64,000 nt of DNA from Isoetes taiwanensis (lineage: Eukaryota; Streptophyta; Lycopodiopsida; Isoetales; Isoetaceae): contig JAJEKV010000100.1 of NCBI GenBank assembly GCA_021234155.1, positions 1,530,116-1,594,115 of the forward strand, written 5' to 3'. A model generated the notes under the pieces. It was not told where the DNA came from and searched no databases. It saw nothing but the letters and a program-made list of their open reading frames with translations. How positions within the stretch are numbered: position 1 is the stretch's first letter; each line of letters opens with the position of its first letter. Below, one piece after another: positions 10,151 through 22,350 of this stretch. Made by a program: the position numbers and the translations under genes.

Positions 10151-11105
10151 AAACTTACAACAATAAAAAATTATGAAGTCCCTGACATGATGATGCCACT
10201 GCGTTGTTACCACATCATATTTGTGGTCTGAGAATGGCCTATGTCGTTACCAAACTAGTCTGAGTCTTACGCCAATATTCTAATGCTCATGTTTAATGAG
10301 AAAGTAACTCTTTGGGATAATTGCACAAACATTGTAGCAGCTCATGTCGAGATAAAGGAAGAAGCATGTTATTTAATATATGTTATTTAACGACAAAAAG
10401 ACCAGGATCTTAGTTGAGGTTTTGAGAATTTCTGTGCTTTTGAGTACTTAGCAGAATATTCAAATTGCTTTGAAATAGCTCTTCTTAACAACAAATGTAA
10501 ATTCTTAAGAAATAGAGGTTAAGTCCCTAACTTGCAGATTGAATCAACTCGTTTTCCAGCATTTCTCTTAGCTTATCTACTTACAAATCACTTAACGACC
10601 CTTCAGCTTGCTGCGCTCCAGCATCAAGGCTGCAAAACGCCCGCCTCCTGTGCCACAAGTTACGGACGAGCCTGCCATTATTTCAAAATCCGGCATACAT
10701 CAGACTATGGAACAATAAACCCTAAACCCCTGTAATTTCGTTCACATGCCACGTCATCTTTTCTACGTATTTTCATATGGATACACCCCACTAACCATTG
10801 CAAATCATATGTTATAAATATACTTGAACCTTGAATTGCAAACATTGTGCACTTTTAACAGGCATGTTTTCTAATCCAAGAAAACCCTGCCGTTGATCCA
10901 AGATCTGTGATAGAGCATAACAGGCAGCAACGTGCGTTTGGGAGCCCCAGACGCATCATTCGACCCAAGATTCAGCCTCGGATGCTGATAATCCAGGCTT
11001 GGATTTGATAACCTAGGCGTGGACGATGCTGAGCCTGTGATAATCGATCTGGGGAGCTAATAATGCAGTTGTATGCGCAGCTTCGGGTGAGGTAGCTTGC
11101 CTGCT
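10151..11105. other. Non-coding stretch
   Basis: No coding unit is supported. From about 10876 to 11105 the DNA is GC-richer and matches in the opposite direction the region 31800-32110 (shared short blocks around CCGTTGATCC, TGATAATC and AGCATAACAGGC), so it is probably the body of a repeat whose hairpin end follows. Confidence 0.45.
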
Positions 11106-11109
11106 AGTT

Positions 11110-11184
11110 AAGGGGGTTAATTCCCCTTGCTTGCCTGTTATGCCAAATCTGCCATAACAGGCTCGCAAGGGGAATTAACCCCCT
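11110..11184. repeat. Near-perfect hairpin, end of a foldback repeat
   Basis: Two arms of about 32 bp, starting AAGGGGGTTAATTCCCCTTG at 11110 and mirrored at 11153-11184, flank a 10-bp loop around CCAAATCTGC. The arms differ at few positions. The motif GGGGTTAATCCCCTT recurs at 31675-31790 and 59068-59090. Confidence 0.75.
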
Positions 11185-11199
11185 CATCACAGTGGTTCT

Positions 11200-12203
11200 C
11201 CCGATGGAATGTACAGGTACACAGGTGCGTGCGGGTATGGACGGAGAACGATCACGATCAGTTGAGGCAGTACCTCATAGATAAAAGGATATATCTAATA
11301 TTGGAAGGATCGTCTTAGGAACGACGTAATGGAAAAGGACTTTCGTGAAAGCTCTAAACGTGATCGAAAGATGTATACCGGAAATTAGTACTTAGATCTG
11401 TTCTATTCAGTACTAATTTATATCCCCCGTTCATTTCTATTTGTGGCCATTTTCTGTCATTGGCGCCATATTCATCCATCCTTGCAATGCCGGCCTTTTG
11501 GCAGGAAATTCATAAAAATTATCTTATATTTATGCAAAATTTTGAAAATGTCTCTATTTTAAGAGCAAGTTTGATGGAAATAACCGTAACTTCTTTATGA
11601 TGATCCAAATTGGAATGTGTCCTTCAGATGCATTTTAAATGAATCAAAGCCCCAAATCACACGTTATGTTACTTTCAATACACAAGAATAACAGACCATA
11701 ACTTAAGATTTAGCTTTGTTAGGAAGATATTATCCTCATCTACAATGCATCCGAAGGACACATTTTCATGTAGATCAACACAAAAGATTAATGGTCATTT
11801 CCATCAAAACTACTCTTAAAACAACGCCATTTTCATAATTTTGTATAAATACAAGGATATTTTTTATAAATTTCCTAAAACTTAAGGATCATCAATTGCA
11901 AATGGGTTGTTTTATTTTAAGTTCTTTAATTAGGATTTGACTGACTAATAGGATCAATTTTGCATTTTTAGAGGTATAATCGCCCATATATAATTCTTTT
12001 TTATCTTTTGAAAGGGCCAAGCCATAATTCCTTATGGCCATTGTAAAAGGAGATTAGCCAACCAATGTCTGATTTTTTGAACGTCTTATAGGTTAAATGG
12101 GAACAATCTAAAATTCGTTGACATTGATGAGGTGATAATGTTTCCCGTTATCGCCATTGTCCATAATCGAATTAGGGCTTTCGAATTAGGATTCGTATCA
12201 CAG
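11200..12203. other. AT-rich non-coding stretch
   Basis: No gene, RNA or clear repeat boundary is seen. Short inverted matches around CCTTCAGATGCATTTTAAAT and its mirrored counterpart near 11745 (CATCCGAAGGACACATTTTC) suggest an old foldback element of about 250 bp. Confidence 0.35.
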
Positions 12204-12668
12204 AAATTTGGGCGTGGGATAGTTTTACCCTTGATTGGGGGATCCCGGAGGTGGTGATCCCGTTCTCCGGGATCACCATCAGAAAAGATCCCGTCCTCCG
12301 GGATCACTACGAATCAACCGGCAGATTAATGGGTTACCTTGCTAGTTTAGGGCTGATTTTCGGCGGATTGAAGCTTCGACGATAAATGTGGCGCCGCTTT
12401 GATTCCTCCTTTGCTCCTACACGCCCTCCTCGATCCGGCCCATTCCGACCATCCTCTAACCGACCCCATTCGATTTGGTTGCGGATCAGGGAGAAAATCC
12501 CACACGAAATCTGCCCCATTTTTTCTTTCAAGGGCCAAAAAAATGCCAGATTCTTCTTGCAGATAAGGGGATTCCGTCCTCTCGGGATCACACGCCGTGG
12601 GGATCCCGCCCCTCCGGGATCACACCTCGGGATCCCCAATCAAGGGTAAAACTATCCCACGTAAATTT
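12204..12668. mobile_element. Foldback MITE-like element, 465 bp
   Basis: Inverted ends begin AAATTT then GTGGGATAGTTTTACCC and run TTGATTGGGGATCCC inward on both sides (12204-12245 and 12628-12668). Inside each end are several copies of a GATCCCG..CCGGGATCAC subrepeat, itself palindromic. The centre is non-coding. No target-site duplication was clear. Open frames across it are by-products of the repeat. Confidence 0.65.
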
Positions 12669-15060
12669 GCGCGGCACGGCGTCTTTTTGAACATAGGCGG
12701 ATTTCGTGGGAGGGATTTCTCATAATCACACAAAGATCGGGGAGGCAAATGTTTCATTAGCAAAGAAACATCGAGCTCTTTGTAGCACCTTATGATGTTG
12801 GGAGTATTTTGGAGGCTCTTTTGTGGGCTTCCGGTAAAACCCAAGTAGCAGTACTTTTATTTTTCTTAAATGTTAATCCATTAAAATTTGGATTTCGGTC
12901 GTTGAGAAAGCACATGATAGCTCCTGCATGATATTTTTTATATGGAATTAGATATGTCAAGGCATTCATTGCTTCAACTTTCTTTTCTTTCTTTGCAAAG
13001 GAGACAATAGAAGCTGTGCTCATCTTGCCATGTTTCTCCTCTGTAAGTTATGAATAGCAGATGCAGATGCTATTAGATTTATATTATGCAATGTGCAGGC
13101 TTGAATGTACAGAAACAAAACAGGATACTCTGTCTACACACAGAATCTTCTAGATAACAATAGGTTAGTAGCATCTTATATCTTATCTATTACAATGGGA
13201 GCCTCTTGGTTTTTGTGCGGGAACGCCGCATGTTACGCCGCATGCGGCGTTCCCCTCCGCCATGCTCCCGCAGGGGTCATTTCAGAGTATCTTTGGTTAA
13301 TGGCATTGTTTGCCATTTTGTTTTTATATTTTTGAATGGGCCTCTCTTTCAATTGGTCGAGCTACCTTCCTCGAATTAATGAAAGGTATCAGTAGATGCC
13401 TCAACGATGACGAATGTAAGTCTGTGATTCTTTTATCTGTGTAAGTCTGTGTAAGCCAGCAAAATGAGCGCCTGAACCCAAGCTAATTACTAGGCTGACG
13501 CTATGGAGGGACTAATAGCTTCGTTAGGGCAGATGAGAGCAGCAGCCAATTTGATGAGTGGATTCAAACGGCCAATTTGTGGTTCACTGGCGGATTGAGG
13601 CATTATTCCTTGATTTGCACTATCATTTTCTTGCAAGGTTATCCATGAGGAGCTTTCACGATAAACTCTGCGTTTAAGGTACGCTCTGCTCTTGGTTTTG
13701 CATCTGACAAATCATTTTCTTTTGCAAAGACGGCACTTCCTTTTGAAGAGTTTGAAGGAGATTTTTGTTCCTAGACGTCTGGCATAATCTCCTATCATTT
13801 TGAAGTTCACGGAACCCCAAAGCAGACTGGCCACAATAACAGAGTTGGCATACCACGATTTTTTGCTAAGACTTCAATTAGCATACCAATTTTCTGCTTG
13901 AAGTTGTGGTTATCTTCCTAAAATACAAGTGAGTACATATATTTTGTATTCGGTTTAAGTATATTCTTTTAAATTCGGGCTAAACTTACTCTTCTTGCAG
14001 GCAAAGAGGCAAAGGCTCCACCAGGCTTTTTTTGTACATTGACTTACGCTTTGCAGACTTTGCAAGCAACAACGACTTTGCAAGCAATAGCAAGTGCGTC
14101 ATTGCAATAAGAATTTCGAGATTGGTTCATGATGTTCTTGCAGATCAATGTCTGGAATTCCGAGGTTTGATATATATATTAGATTATTTTGTTTTGTTAT
14201 TTACATGTTTCTAAATGCAGAGAGTATGCTTGGCCTCTGTATTATCTATGTATCAGGCCTTCATTATCATGCATTCTACATGCACTGCTAGACATTATGT
14301 TTTCTCTTGCTTTTTCTAAAACTAAGTTTACTCCCAATCCTCAAATGCCCGTAGTAGAAATATTGGTCCTTACGCTTTATAGATTCCAATCATCATTTTG
14401 TTGCAAGAAGGAGAAAGCTTGCACTTGAGGATCAGTTCCCTTCTCTTGATTGGACTTCTATATTGTGAAGAATGATAACGACATCCAATAGGCTGGAAAT
14501 CTATACATATGGTTAGATCGTTGATAACTGCCTTAGGAAGCTCCATAGATCTGAAGCTCCACATATCTCAATGTATAGCGTATGGCCAGACCATTGATAA
14601 GATCATTGATAATTGCAGCCCACCTTACATTTGCAAGGTGGTTCAATCTTCCAATATGAGAATAAATTTGTGAAAGGAGCATTCATCAAATATCTCTTCC
14701 ATGTTAAAACAGGCAGCAACCCAGCCATAGTGTTTTGCATCTTTATTGTTTAAAGCTCAAAACTTACATATAAGCCATCATTAGCTTTCAGTTCTTAGAT
14801 GGATTCTACACACATTTTATCGCGCTCAGAGAAAAAGCTTGATCATAAACCTTGAGAAAAGGTACTTTGCAGCTATTGTTTGGATATGCACAGTACCAGA
14901 AAGTATTAAAAAGGGACCTTTTAGAAAAACCCAGATCATTTACCTGCAAGTTCGCTGCCTTAACAAACATGCTCCAGCCTTTTGAGAACATATAACTCTG
15001 AACTATGTCCAAGAACAAGCCTACTCGATCCTTCAATGTGAGTAGCGTGCAACGTGTTAG
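12669..15060. other. Non-coding stretch with a small palindrome
   Basis: An open frame of 78 codons on the minus strand (12790-13023) starts MSTASIVSFAKKEKK but matches nothing recognised. At about 13221-13256 GGGAACGCCGCATG and its mirror form a hairpin with a GCCGCATGCGGC core. No other feature is supported. Confidence 0.4.
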
Positions 15061-15068
15061 AACAGTGG

Positions 15069-15166
15069 CAATGAATACTCAGGCTTCTAAAAAGAATGAG
15101 CATTTTGGGTATCTTGAAATGAATACTCAGGCTTCTAAAAAGAATAATGAGCATTTTGGGTATATG
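15069..15166. repeat. 48-bp tandem duplication
   Basis: The unit ATGAATACTCAGGCTTCTAA, continuing to GAGCATTTTGGGTAT, occurs twice in a row, the second with three extra bases (AAT). It reads open in one frame, but no gene is recognised. Confidence 0.75.
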
Positions 15167-15169
15167 AAT

Positions 15170-18100
15170 GTATGCAAGCTGATTAGGTGGGCTATCTTCA
15201 AAGAACGAATTTTTTTGATGGCTACAAGAATAATACATGAATCTACAGGCTGTAAGTCTATTTGACATTCTGCAATGAAGTTTTTCAAGGGGGAAATAAT
15301 TGCATGACAACATGCTCAAAGCTTTGGAAGCATAGCACTTTTCAAGAACATGAATCTAGATAAGTTGTTCAGTCAAAGAAATCCAGCCTGATGTAGTGTG
15401 CTTACAGAAATTTTTCAGTTCCGTTTCTTCTGGCCTAATGCAGCATTTTAACATTGTTCTCTTTTTGTTAAGGATTCTCGATTTCTTTGGCCTTTCCATG
15501 AACAACAACTGCAAAGAACTCGGGCTTAGCAGGTTAGCTTTTTTTTTCTACTTATTGGTTTCTGAGAGAAAAAATATTGATACGTTATTTGCATGACGCT
15601 ATAATTTGTTGCGCTCATGTACGTGTAATTCTTTAATACTTTAGGAATGCTGGACGAAGGAGTAGAGTTTAAGATCCTTCAGAATTGCAAGAAACAACAT
15701 AACCTACAATTTGCCTAGATGCACGTATATATGACTACCTAATTAAGTTCATTATTACTGAAGAAGGTACATAACATGCTAGAGAAAACTATAAAGTAGT
15801 TATCATCTTTACTTTCTCAGTCTTGGACTCTGATTCATATAAAAGAATATTCTCTTCGAAGCTACTGCAAACTAAACCTTATGTGGAGATGGATGGCATC
15901 ACAGATTGTTAATTTGGTTTGTGCCATGGATTTGGCAAGCTAGCTGGTTCTCTTTGGAACAGAGAGGGAGGGCTAGACAACCTAGATATTAGTGCAATGA
16001 CAAATGCAATAGAATTTGATAGATGTTTTTGCTAGAACTTAAAGAAATAGGAACTTCCAAGCATCTAGCAAGCATGCAGATTTCAGTCTGCAATTTGAAG
16101 ATCTTACCAACTGTTACAAGCTTTATAATGTTGAAGTAATGATGTTGTACTGTTATAGAATTTCTCATAGCTTAGCGTGGACATAGTTGGAGTAGTTAGA
16201 ACATATGCTTTGTGAAGAGAGGTAATAGTCTTTATACTGGTTCTATAGATCTCTTGCTGCATAGTCACCCATATCTTGCTGTAATCTTTGTATTATTATA
16301 TCTTAGTTTTTCAAACAAATATATTGTGCTCTTAATAAGAGCTCAATTGAGTTGTGGGTTTGTTTTCTTCTTGAATAGTTGTTGCTTAACTAAGTTCTGG
16401 ATTCAACTATCTTTATTTTAAATATTGACCATGGTAAGGAATTTCTTTTATCTCAATGTGTTTAGCAATTTATGACACTTTCAAGATGGTTTGATTGGTT
16501 CAAGTTAGTGTATCGCTATGTGGGATGTGCTATTTCTTGCTGTGGTATAAGCTATTTTGGTGTTGTAAAAACAAAATGATGTGCATTTTGTATATGTTGT
16601 GAGCTTTGATATTGCTTTACAATAAAATAACTCTATTCTTTGGTTTGCATGTGATTTGGAAGCTACATGCTTAGTCTATGCATCTGGGACATATATTTAT
16701 GATGGAAGGAATCACGGCAAAATTAGAGCATTTTTGCAAGATGATGTGTGTTGCGCGTACTTTGTCTAATATAAAGGCATTTTCATATTGTGGGTTGATT
16801 GGAATACCATACGGACAACTCTTTTTTGTAATGTTCATGCCCTTTATGATGATGTAGTTGCAGAAACTATTGGTTTCTGGAGAATGAGACTAAAACAAGG
16901 GAGAGGGATGAACTTGATGTGTGTTTGGTAAAATCATATGACTAATTACTTCTTTGACCTTTGATTATGATGAATGTGTTGTGTTCAGATGTTTTGAGTA
17001 GCATTTAGATTCATGAGCTTCCTCACGTGCCCACAAGTAATTTTCCATGTCTTACACGCACTACAATTACATGGCCTAGATCTTTCAGGAAACCAAAGTC
17101 CTATTACATTATGCACTTTTAATGCATTTTCCATTCCATCTATGCTTGCCATCACATTCCACCCTGCACATTCGTTTTACACTATGCATTCTATATCTAT
17201 TATTCCATGTGCAATGATCAGTGTCCGGACCTTATGCATTCTATCTACGATTCCATGCGCAGTGACTAATGCCCGGCATCGCCGGGCACACGTTTCTAGT
17301 ATTAGTTATTTGGTGATGTATTGCAAATGCTGAAACGAGTTCGGTTAGTCTATGAACAGATAATGTTAGGTCAGCTCAGCTAGATCTAATCTCTTGCACA
17401 TAAATCTAAAGGCCATGATTATAATTCAGAATATATCATAGGCTTGTGGAGGTGAAAGACTATATTTTTTGCACTTTTTCACTAAAACTCGATATCCATC
17501 TCAAATCTTTGTTAAGTTTGCTGTAATGCGGCTTGCCCGGCTAATTTTGCAAAGACTGACCTTCAAAGAGTGACAAGCATTTGTAAAGGACCCAAGTATG
17601 AGCAAGGACCTTGTTCGCAATTTTAGTTAACAGCTTTTATAGTTAACCACAATCTTATAGTGAGAAAATGATGCAACCCTAAAGACAAATCACATAACCA
17701 ATACTAGTTTTTACGATATCTTGAGGCAAGACCTATAATTTCCTCATCATCGCAAATGAGGCAATAGGTCAACATCAATGCAAGAAGTGCAGAAACACCA
17801 AAGATTGGCCATTTTGAGATATAAAGGTGCAAATATCAAGAAATCTCCAATTTATCCAAGCAAAGTGACTTCAAAAATGACATGCATTTTTTACAAGATC
17901 ACAAGAGCAAATCAGAATCTAATCTCAAGCAGATATTCGCTAAGGTTCCAAAAGAGAGATATCATCAGATATGTAGCCCTTAAATGTAGAGTCTTGCAAA
18001 GATAGTAGATATCGGTCAGATTACATGTAGTGTCTTAAATGTAGGGCATTGCTAAGTAAACCCGGCCCGGCTTATGCAAGGGACTTTATTATACTATAGC

Positions 18101-20500
18101 AAATAAACAAAACAATAGTAACTAGCTTTGCAAGCTCAATTAACAATGTCACTTTGGGGCACCACAGATCGCTATGTTGCAAGCTTACTATCACTAGATC
18201 AGTGGAGTCTACAAGCATGATGTTCCACAAGATCTTTGACTAGTTATACACCTAACTACACCTGGCGGATGCTTGACGCTAGAAGCCTGCCATCTAAAAA
18301 GGGTACCATGGCTACAAAAATACCTTATGGAGCTAATGTTGGCAAGGGACTGTAAATTTCCAAGTGAGGCCCATCCCTTTCACTTGCATGGGAACTAGGT
18401 CGAATCTAGGTTAAATGAGATTTATTTTTGTGATGCAGGTGTTTGCATTTTGCATTGCCAATTTGAGGGACACGTATCATGGAAAATGGCCATTGTATTC
18501 ATTATTAAGAATGTAGCTATGTTATATTCTGCGGGCACCTCCTCTGGGTTTGCCCACCCGGTAAATATCTACAGAAATTTGTCCTGTGTTTTGGGTTGTA
18601 TTTAAGGCATATTCCACCTCGTCTTGTATCCCAGATTGCATTTTAATATTGATAATTCTCCCCTTCCACAAGGCACCCAAAACTTTAATCACTATAATAA
18701 ACCATCGATAAACCACTATAGATGTGGTTTTGGATTGCCCCTGCTAAGGGGCAATTCGTTAGGGGGAGGGTTGGTTTTGGCATATTCCGCATATCGTGGG
18801 TATATCCGAGATCGGACTACCGCCACACGATTGTATTTTGGTGAATTTTTTTTTTTTTTTTGCGTATGAATATACGCTAAGGTTTTCCGTGTTTTGGACG
18901 CCAAATTATTTTTCGGCGATCGAAACTTCGTTTTTGTGAAAAACTATTGGTTTTTTTAACCTTTGGGCTAGAGATTCCTTTTTTTAGAATTTATCTTTGG
19001 GTTCATATCCACATAAGTAAATCCACATAAGCCAAACTATAAAAAGAAAAAATTATAGAAGAGGGCTTTTGGTGGTACGTGAGGAATTGTTGCAAGAGAG
19101 GAGCTCCAGAAGGAATTTGAGTTACAGAGGAGCCGGAGGAGGCTATCTGGAGGCTATCAGGTGGGGTTTGAATTCTAATTTTCAGGATTCAATTGAGGTT
19201 TACATAGGCTGCCATGATTGTACATGCTTTTGTTAAGAGCTGTGATTGAGAGGCTTTGTATCTGGGTAATTGGATTTGTAAGACGGGCTTTTGAAAGATC
19301 ATCAGGAAGAAGGATTGGATTTGTTCTGAGGATGTGAATTGGATCCGACAAAAACCAAGATGGGATTGATCAGGAAGAAAAAAAAAACTGAGCACATGTC
19401 TCATGGCGTGGATTGGGCATGGTTAGAACATGCTGAAACTACTTAGGAGAGGGCCGAAATTGAGTTTAAAGGCCTATTTTGAAGGAATTAAGGACTGGCA
19501 TGGCTATTCGGCAGTGTTTGAAGAGCTCCTCAAGCGATCCAACTGCCCCAAAATGCCTCAAAATCAGCGGAATCAGGTCGATTTGGGCTTGGATCATGTC
19601 GATTTGGTGGTGGGTCAGTGGTAGATGGTGAATCCATGCCAAAATCAGAGCCCAAAGAGGCCGAAACATGTCTATCTTCGTTGCTTGCTGTGTTGTGTTG
19701 TTGTTTTCTTTTCTGTAACTTTTTTTGGGTTGTGGTCTTTATTTGTTGTTTATGTTTGGATTTGTCAATTTGTTGCTTTGAACTCATTGTTGGCATGATA
19801 AAAGAAAATTATAAAGTTAGGTAATCATAGAAGGAATTGGGTGGCGCCTGGGCTTAAGAAAGAATTAGCCAGCAGAGGAAATTCGAGCATGACGTCTGGG
19901 CAGAGTAATAACAAGTTGTAAGAATTTCTATGACTAGTTGTATTAACTAAGACATTTACGTAATTTGAAGCTAATAAATCAACGGTATCTAGGATGATTA
20001 TACAGGCTTGTTCCCGGAGATGAGGCCTAGTCTGGGGATCAGTGGACAAGCGTTACGGACATTTGCGGTCGTAAGACCCTATAGATTTTAAAGCTGTAAG
20101 CACGTAATTATGAGACTCTGCATTACTTGTCTCAATAAATTAGTTAGCTATGGAAGTGGAATTTTAATATTAAAACCTTGAAACCATACCTAAGGGAGCT
20201 TAAATAAATAATGTTGTGGAGTGAACCCTGCGTCGACCTTTCAGGGGTGGTTTGAGCATGCTACATCAACATTTGAGTTGTCGTATTTCGATTTTTATCA
20301 TTATCCAAATGTCTAGAGTCTACAATTAGCACCTTATTCTACTATACATTGTATAACGTTGAGATGGAATCTCTAATGGAGTTTCTCTTCAACTATATAT
20401 TGTACATACATTGTTCCAAGAATTGTCACGCTAGAATTATGTTATAGAAGTACAATTAATGCTCACAATGCATATACACAACGATCTTGCTTGATTTGCT
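15170..20500. other. Long non-coding stretch
   Basis: No coding exon, tRNA or rRNA is supported. Visible items: a GC-rich hairpin with GCCCGGC arms at about 17271-17290, a T-run at 18846-18860, and a block at about 18533-18690 (GGGTTGTATTTAA, TCTTGTATCCC, TATTGATAATTCT) that is a diverged copy of 34330-34505 and 61690-61865. Open frames up to 106 codons look random. Confidence 0.5.
18533..18690. repeat. Diverged dispersed repeat, shared with 34.4 and 61.8 kb
   Basis: About 150 bp shared with 34330-34505. Common blocks in order are GGTAAATATC or GCAAAATATC, TTTGGGTTGTATTTAA, ACCTC, TCTTGTATCCC and TATTGATAATTCT. The partner lies at the right edge of a possible element inside the 10-kb duplicated segment, so this may be a solo end. 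Confidence 0.5.
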
Positions 20501-20539
20501 GGCACCAAGATGTACTAACACATTGGACTAATTTTAAGT

Positions 20540-21122
20540 TCTACATTCCAATCCCATTCTTTTAAATGAAGCAACAAATTCAAACGAAAAGCAACCTGCT
20601 TTAAATCTCACATATGCCCTTCTAACGACACATTAACAATTCGACGCATGAAAGACATTGTGTATCCAAGTCATGTCGAAAACAAAGAAGGGCGTGAGCG
20701 GAAGCAAACAATTGTACCAATCACAAATATATGCAAGTAATTTCAAAGATGTAATCGACATATGGCCTGCAGATCAAAGGCAAATTTGAAGCACAAACTA
20801 ACAATTTCGATAGCATACGATACGTTTGTACACATTGCACAGCTGAAACGTATGAAGAAGAACACTGCGCACGATGTGAAACTGCAAATCCAAAGCCAGT
20901 ACCAACACTTGCTGGTTCCATCTACAGCGATACAGGCAAAGCATACAAAGCACTCTTCCGAAATGAACTCCTTGACAAAGCATATGGAATGGACGATGGA
21001 GAATTGTATAATGAAATGATGACGTCGCCACTAAAATTCCGTGAACGAGTATCTCAACAAAATCCAACAGGGATATTCAAAATCAATTGTGCAAACGTAA
21101 TCATCGAGTACGAAAACAACTA
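20540..21122 (+). pseudogene. RPA-like OB-fold/zinc-ribbon fragment, apparently retrocopied
   Basis: A run of open frames, with shifts near 20620, 20736 and 20780, reads as one protein ending at TAG 21120-21122. It shows a CTHC and CARC pair (zinc ribbon), then TLAGSIYSDTGKAYKALF and a helix with LLDKAYGMDDGELY, and closes with IFKINCANVIIEY. This is the layout of the DBD-C domain of the large RPA subunit, an OB fold holding a zinc ribbon that binds single-stranded DNA. Helitron-borne RPA genes share this domain. No internal intron is seen, and an AATAAA at 21330 and an A-tail follow, so a processed copy is likely. The family call rests on pattern only. Confidence 0.4.
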
Positions 21123-21329
21123 GACAATCAACACTCTGTCTATGAGCTTTCTGTCTGTTTTAATAATTGTAGAAATCTTTGCTTTAATAGCAAAACTAGA
21201 CACTTTTATATAAATGATTTACTTTTACGTGATTTTAAAAATTCAAATCCCATATGTTACTCATGTTATTCAACACTAACTCGAACCCTACACCTCAAAG
21301 GACTTAACCATTCAACACAAACACATGCT

Positions 21330-21386
21330 AATAAATAATGTTCAAAATCTACATCTAAACATAAAAAAAAAAAAAAAAAAAAAAAA
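21330..21386 (+). other. Polyadenylation signal and A24 tract
   Basis: AATAAA at 21330-21335 is followed 27 bp later by 24 uninterrupted As (21363-21386). This lies about 240 bp after the RPA-like stop codon, as expected for a reverse-transcribed mRNA. Confidence 0.6.
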
Positions 21387-21474
21387 GTTACGCATCACCC
21401 TTAACAAAACAAAAAAAATACACATGAATTGTCAACACGGGATCAGAACAGAAAAACAACATCTTCGTGATATT

Positions 21475-22321
21475 TGTTAGAAGTGTTGCATGATTGGTTC
21501 ATATCATAATTTGTGATGTTTTAAGATCTGCAGATGCAAATGTAGAAAGAAAACAATGTTGAGTTGCATGCTTGCATATGCAGTATGAACAGCAAATTTA
21601 TAATGCAGGATAAGGTTGTTAATGCAGAATGCAATCTCATGCTGGTAGTCAACATATGGATGCATAAGTCTGCTTAAGTAGAATGCATACATGATTCAGA
21701 GAAGTTACAAAGGTCACAATTGACCTATTGATACAATGGTCTCACTATGATCTCACAAATGAATAAGTTGAGAACCTATGGTCGTAAGTGTAAATATGAA
21801 GTTGAAAAATGATTCACACGAAACCATTGACATATTGCATTTATAGAAACAATGTAAATATGAATAAGCGGCCAGTTTTGTTGGAGCCATTTCCGATTTG
21901 AATGAGGTCGGTCTAATCAGAATGCAACAGACCGAATAAGCTTGGAGATCGGTTCGGCCAGACAGCCGAAACTACTCCTATATCTGTAAATCTAAGAAGG
22001 ATACTAGGCACTGGTCATTCCGGAAGAGTTTGGGGTATTCCAATTCGAATCTAAGGTTGCTCGAAGGTTAATATTATTTGATAAGCATACACTTTCATAT
22101 CATGCCAAGATTATAAGTGGTCTATGTATTTTTCATTAGTCAATGCATGAATTCATGATTGAAAATCTAAGGTGTTGCTGTTGGTGTAGTGAAATTCAAA
22201 TTAATATTGATTGTCTAGTTGAGATCAAAAATTGATCCAAGTTGGATATGAAATAATCAAAGGCATGTTCTTGCAACATTATAGTTGATCTAAAGATATT
22301 ATTTGAATTAACAATCCTACA
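21475..22321 (+). mobile_element. 5' LTR of Ty1/copia element
   Basis: Starts TGTTAGAAGTGTTGC and ends CAATCCTACA, so it has TG...CA ends. It is 847 bp. The partner at 26639-27390 is nearly identical apart from about 95 bp present only here (about 21787-21890). Flanks are ATATT on the left and TTATT right of the 3' LTR, a 4-of-5 match for a target-site duplication. Confidence 0.9.
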
Positions 22322-22335
22322 TTGGTATCAGAGCA
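22322..22335 (+). promoter_or_regulatory. Primer binding site (initiator tRNA-Met type)
   Basis: TTGGTATCAGAGC directly follows the 5' LTR. It is the usual plant copia primer site complementary to the 3' end of initiator tRNA-Met. Confidence 0.85.
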
Positions 22336-22350
22336 CAGGTTGCAGTCAGA

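Noticed and set aside
12334-12690. Open frames of 60-100 codons on both strands
   Set aside because: They lie within the foldback element and follow its inverted GC-rich repeats.
13221-13275. Terminator-like GC hairpin
   Set aside because: Rho-independent terminators do not apply to plant nuclear DNA; it is more likely a remnant of an inverted-repeat element.
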